A stretch of 7,998 nt of DNA from JAICLL01 sp035252155 (GTDB lineage: Bacteria > Planctomycetota > Planctomycetia > Pirellulales > JAICIG01). The stretch is from NCBI GenBank assembly GCA_035252155.1, contig DATFDL010000157.1, positions 1-7,998 on the forward strand, given 5' to 3'. Below the pieces are notes generated by a model. The model was not told the DNA's origin. It saw nothing but the letters and a program-made list of their open reading frames with translations, and did no database searches. The position numbers and the translations under genes were made by a program. Below, piece by piece: positions 6,296 through 7,998 of the stretch. How positions within the stretch are numbered: the stretch's first letter is position 1; every line of letters begins with the position of its first letter.

Positions 6296-6304
6296 CCAAA
6301 AGTC

Positions 6305-6334
6305 AAGCTACGTTCGTGCGCGAAGCGTTGTCAA
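6305..6334 (-). promoter_or_regulatory. Predicted promoter of the retron RNA and reverse transcriptase
   Basis: On the minus strand TTGACA (6334-6329) is a perfect -35 box. After an 18-base spacer comes TAGCTT (6310-6305), a moderate -10 box keeping the key T, A and final T. Start of transcription would fall at about 6298-6297, immediately before a1. That coincidence with the RNA boundary deduced independently from the inverted repeat makes the call more credible than the boxes alone would. RNA and RT would then share one transcript. Confidence 0.6.
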
Positions 6335-6379
6335 GCAAGCAAAGGTTTCGTTGTGAAAGGGGGCGTGTTACAATTCGCG

Positions 6380-6464
6380 GTAGGGTGGGACGAGCTTGCG
6401 AGTCCCACCATCGGCCGCTTCGCGAGATGTAATTGGTGGGACTCGCAAGCTCGTCCAACCCTAC
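6380..6464. repeat. Large inverted repeat, 31-nt arms, between the retron and the DUF1501 gene
   Basis: Arm 6380-6410 is complementary to 6434-6464 at 30 of 31 positions; the single mismatch is in the right arm, TCCAACC where TCCCACC is expected. The loop is 23 bases. Each arm has its own internal palindrome, in the left arm GTGGGAC (6385-6391) / GTCCCAC (6402-6408). It ends 40 bases before the DUF1501 start codon, so it lies in the leader or promoter region of that gene and upstream of the retron promoter on the other strand. The arms begin GTAGGGTGGGAC, a sequence I associate with dispersed planctomycete repeats; it encodes nothing obvious and resembles a small non-autonomous element. Confidence 0.82.
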
Positions 6465-6504
6465 GTCCACACGGTAGAACAGCCCACAAAGGAATTCTCG
6501 CCTC

Positions 6505-7893
6505 ATGCCGTTCACTGCTTCAGGCCCACGTCAATCGCCCGCCCTGTCACGTCGGCAATGGCTCCACGTGGGCGGTTCGGGGCTGCTGGGGTTGACGCTG
6601 CCCGACATTTTGCGGCGGAAGGCGACGGCGAGGGAATCCGCGGCAACCTCGCGGCCCAAGTCGGTGGTGCTGGTGTTTCTCACGGGGGCGGCCAGCCATC
6701 ACGATACGTTCGACCCGAAGCCCGAAGCCCCGGCTGAAATCCGCGGCGAGTTTCAACCGATCGCCACCTCGGTGCCGGGCATCCAGGTGTGCGAGCACCT
6801 GCCCAAACTGGCGGAGCGGGCGCACCGCTATGCGCTGGTCCGCTCGCTGTCGCACCGCGACAACAACCATCTGATGTCGACGCATCACGTGCTGACAGGG
6901 CATCTGCAGCCCGGCGCGTTCTTCGATAAAGTGGCCTCGCGCGACGACTGGCCTTGCTATTCCTCAGCCTGCGATTATTTCCGCCCGCGCCACGACGGCA
7001 TTCCGACGGGCGTCAACCTGCCAACGTTTCTGCTCGAAGGTCCGCTCACCTGGCCGGGCCAGCACGCCGGGTTTCTCGGCGCCAAGCACGACCCGTGGCA
7101 AATCACCGGCGACCCGAACAAGCCCGACTTCCGCGTCGATAGCCTGCGTCTGGCGACGGGCGTCGAGCTGGGACGGCTCGAAAACCGGCAATCGCTGCTC
7201 GCCGAGCTCAATCGGCAGCAGTGGCAAATGGCCGAGGCCGCCGAATGCCGCCGACTCAGCAATGAGCAGCAATTGGCTTTTTCGGTGCTCACGTCGAGCA
7301 AGCTGACACAATCGTTCGACCTGACGCGCGAGCCGGACGCAGTGCGCGATCGCTATGGTCGGCACAGCTTTGGCCAATCGCTTTTGTTGGCCCGCCGGCT
7401 GGTGCAGGTGGGCGTGCCGCTGGTGCAAGCCAACATGGGCCGCGTTCAAAACTGGGACCATCACAGCAATATCTTTCCCACGCTGAAAGATCGAATGCTG
7501 CCGCCGCTCGACCAGGCCGTTTCGGCCTTGCTCGACGATCTCACGGCGCTCGGATTGCTCGACGACACGCTGGTGCTGATGCTGGGCGAATTCGGTCGCA
7601 CGCCGAAAATCAGCCGGCAGCGTCCCGGAGCGGCGCCGGGCCGCGATCACTGGGGGCCGTGCTTCTTTGGCTTGTTTGCCGGAGCCGGTGTGCAGGGCGG
7701 CCAAGTGATCGGCAAGTCGGACAAGATCGGCGCGTATCCCTTGACCACGCCCTACACGCCCGACGATGTCGGCGCCACGGTGCTGCACCTGTTGGGCGTC
7801 GACCCGGCGTCCGAAATCCGCGATCGCCAAGGCCGCCCGATGCAGTTGAACCAGGGCACGGTAATCGAGGCGCTGTTTACCGGCGCGGTGTGA
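6505..7893 (+). CDS. DUF1501 family protein with Tat signal
   Basis: This 462-residue protein belongs to DUF1501 (PF07394), a large planctomycete family of the sulfatase/alkaline-phosphatase-like fold whose reaction is not established. The N-terminus has a twin-arginine signal, SRRQWL (15-20), followed by a Gly/Leu-rich hydrophobic stretch to about 33, so folded export is expected. Family landmarks are SHHDTFDPKP (64-73), SLSHRDNNHLMSTHHVLTGH, GEFGRTPK (361-368), GRDHWGP (379-385), and the C-terminal IGAYPLTTPYTPDDVGATVLHLLG. The first landmark usually reads GGPSxxDTFDPKP; here it is GAASHHDTFDPKP. Length and ends look complete. AAAGGAA at 6488-6494 is a plausible ribosome binding site ten bases before the ATG. 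These genes are usually paired with a DUF1549/DUF1553 gene; none lies in the gap upstream or in the 105 bases downstream. It is divergent from the retron, and I see no functional link between them. Confidence 0.93.
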   Translation: MPFTASGPRQSPALSRRQWLHVGGSGLLGLTLPDILRRKATARESAATSRPKSVVLVFLTGAASHHDTFDPKPEAPAEIRGEFQPIATSVPGIQVCEHLPKLAERAHRYALVRSLSHRDNNHLMSTHHVLTGHLQPGAFFDKVASRDDWPCYSSACDYFRPRHDGIPTGVNLPTFLLEGPLTWPGQHAGFLGAKHDPWQITGDPNKPDFRVDSLRLATGVELGRLENRQSLLAELNRQQWQMAEAAECRRLSNEQQLAFSVLTSSKLTQSFDLTREPDAVRDRYGRHSFGQSLLLARRLVQVGVPLVQANMGRVQNWDHHSNIFPTLKDRMLPPLDQAVSALLDDLTALGLLDDTLVLMLGEFGRTPKISRQRPGAAPGRDHWGPCFFGLFAGAGVQGGQVIGKSDKIGAYPLTTPYTPDDVGATVLHLLGVDPASEIRDRQGRPMQLNQGTVIEALFTGAV

Positions 7894-7938
7894 ATGACTG
7901 ATCGGTTTTGACAAACAAAGCCGGCAATACCGTTTGGG

Positions 7939-7968
7939 TCTGTAGGGAACGCCCTCCGTGGCGTTCCG
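7939..7968. repeat. Palindromic repeat copy after the DUF1501 gene
   Basis: GGAACGCC (7946-7953) pairs perfectly with GGCGTTCC (7960-7967) around CTCCGT. With the CTGTAG flank it is an inverted copy of 497-525, differing at 3 of 29 positions. Two of the differences form a compensatory pair swap and the third lengthens the stem by one pair. It starts about 45 bases after the stop codon without a T-run, so a dispersed repeat is likelier than a dedicated terminator. Confidence 0.78.
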
Positions 7969-7998
7969 CGAACTGCGGGTGAATGTCGACTCGCCCCT

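Larger units (their letters stand above)
6121..6297 (-). ncRNA. Candidate retron msr-msd RNA
   Basis: Read on the minus strand, this is the RNA template and primer for the reverse transcriptase that starts 27 bases downstream. In order: a1 (6295-6276) is complementary to a2 (6139-6121) over 19 bp with one bulged base at 6286. Directly after a1 comes AAGC, where retrons have a conserved AGC holding the 2'-priming guanosine, so the candidate branch G is opposite 6275. An msr stem-loop follows, AATCAA/TTGATT (6267-6262 with 6249-6244). A second is CCGGGG-ATA-CCCCGG (6234-6220), extendable by a G-U and a C-G pair. Then comes a 14-bp hairpin (6192-6153), which would form the msDNA stem. The predicted msDNA would start near 6140 and run about 65-78 nt, ending before the second msr stem; this length is inference. 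An alternative pairing of 6197-6204 with 6249-6256 (8 bp) competes with the first msr stem. Nothing here was folded by software. Confidence 0.8.

Noticed and set aside
6964..7914. Minus-strand open frame of 316 codons opposite the DUF1501 gene
   Set aside because: It is His/Arg/Gln-rich shadow composition without a domain; the plus strand encodes a complete DUF1501 protein.

Overview
The window is GC-rich, protein-dense bacterial chromosome that most resembles a planctomycete of the Pirellulales type. The reasons are a Tat-exported DUF1501 protein, a membrane-anchored Hsp70 variant, and intergenic gaps packed with short palindromic repeats of the kind common in those genomes. This assignment is inference from gene content and style; no rRNA or other marker gene is present.

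Layout: (1) 2-364 (+), the 3' end of a radical-SAM tRNA methylthiotransferase (MtaB-like) with its TRAM domain. (2) 365-587, a gap holding three consecutive small hairpins. (3) 588-2651 (+), an Hsp70/DnaK-like ATPase in which the usual helical lid is replaced by a long Ala/Pro-rich linker and a C-terminal membrane anchor. (4) 2652-2829, a gap with a tandem double hairpin. (5) 2830-3126 (+), a small basic DUF3175 protein with a good ribosome binding site. (6) 3127-3400, a gap with two more palindromic elements. (7) 3401-4609 (+), a 12-helix MFS permease. (8) 4610-4773, a short convergent gap. (9) 4774-6093 (-), a retron-type reverse transcriptase. (10) 6094-6504, a gap holding, on the minus strand, a promoter-like pair and a candidate msr-msd RNA, then a 31-nt-arm inverted repeat. 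(11) 6505-7893 (+), a DUF1501 protein. (12) 7894-7998, a tail containing another copy of a hairpin seen near position 500.

The main discovery candidate is a complete-looking retron on the minus strand at about 6334 to 4774. A -35/-10 pair predicts transcription starting at the first base of an RNA whose two ends are 19-bp complementary (a1/a2, one bulged base). An AAGC sequence with a candidate priming guanosine lies directly after a1. Two msr-like stem-loops follow, then a 14-bp hairpin suited to be the msDNA stem, then a2, then the RT start codon 27 bases on. No separate effector gene is visible; the RT has an N-terminal extension of about 105 residues with no recognised function.

The other genes look like unrelated chromosomal genes rather than one pathway: tRNA modification, chaperone, small unknown, exporter, and secreted DUF1501. 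A second theme is the dispersed palindromic repeats in most gaps. Two copies of one hairpin differ by a compensatory base-pair swap, which points to selection on, or propagation of, the folded form.
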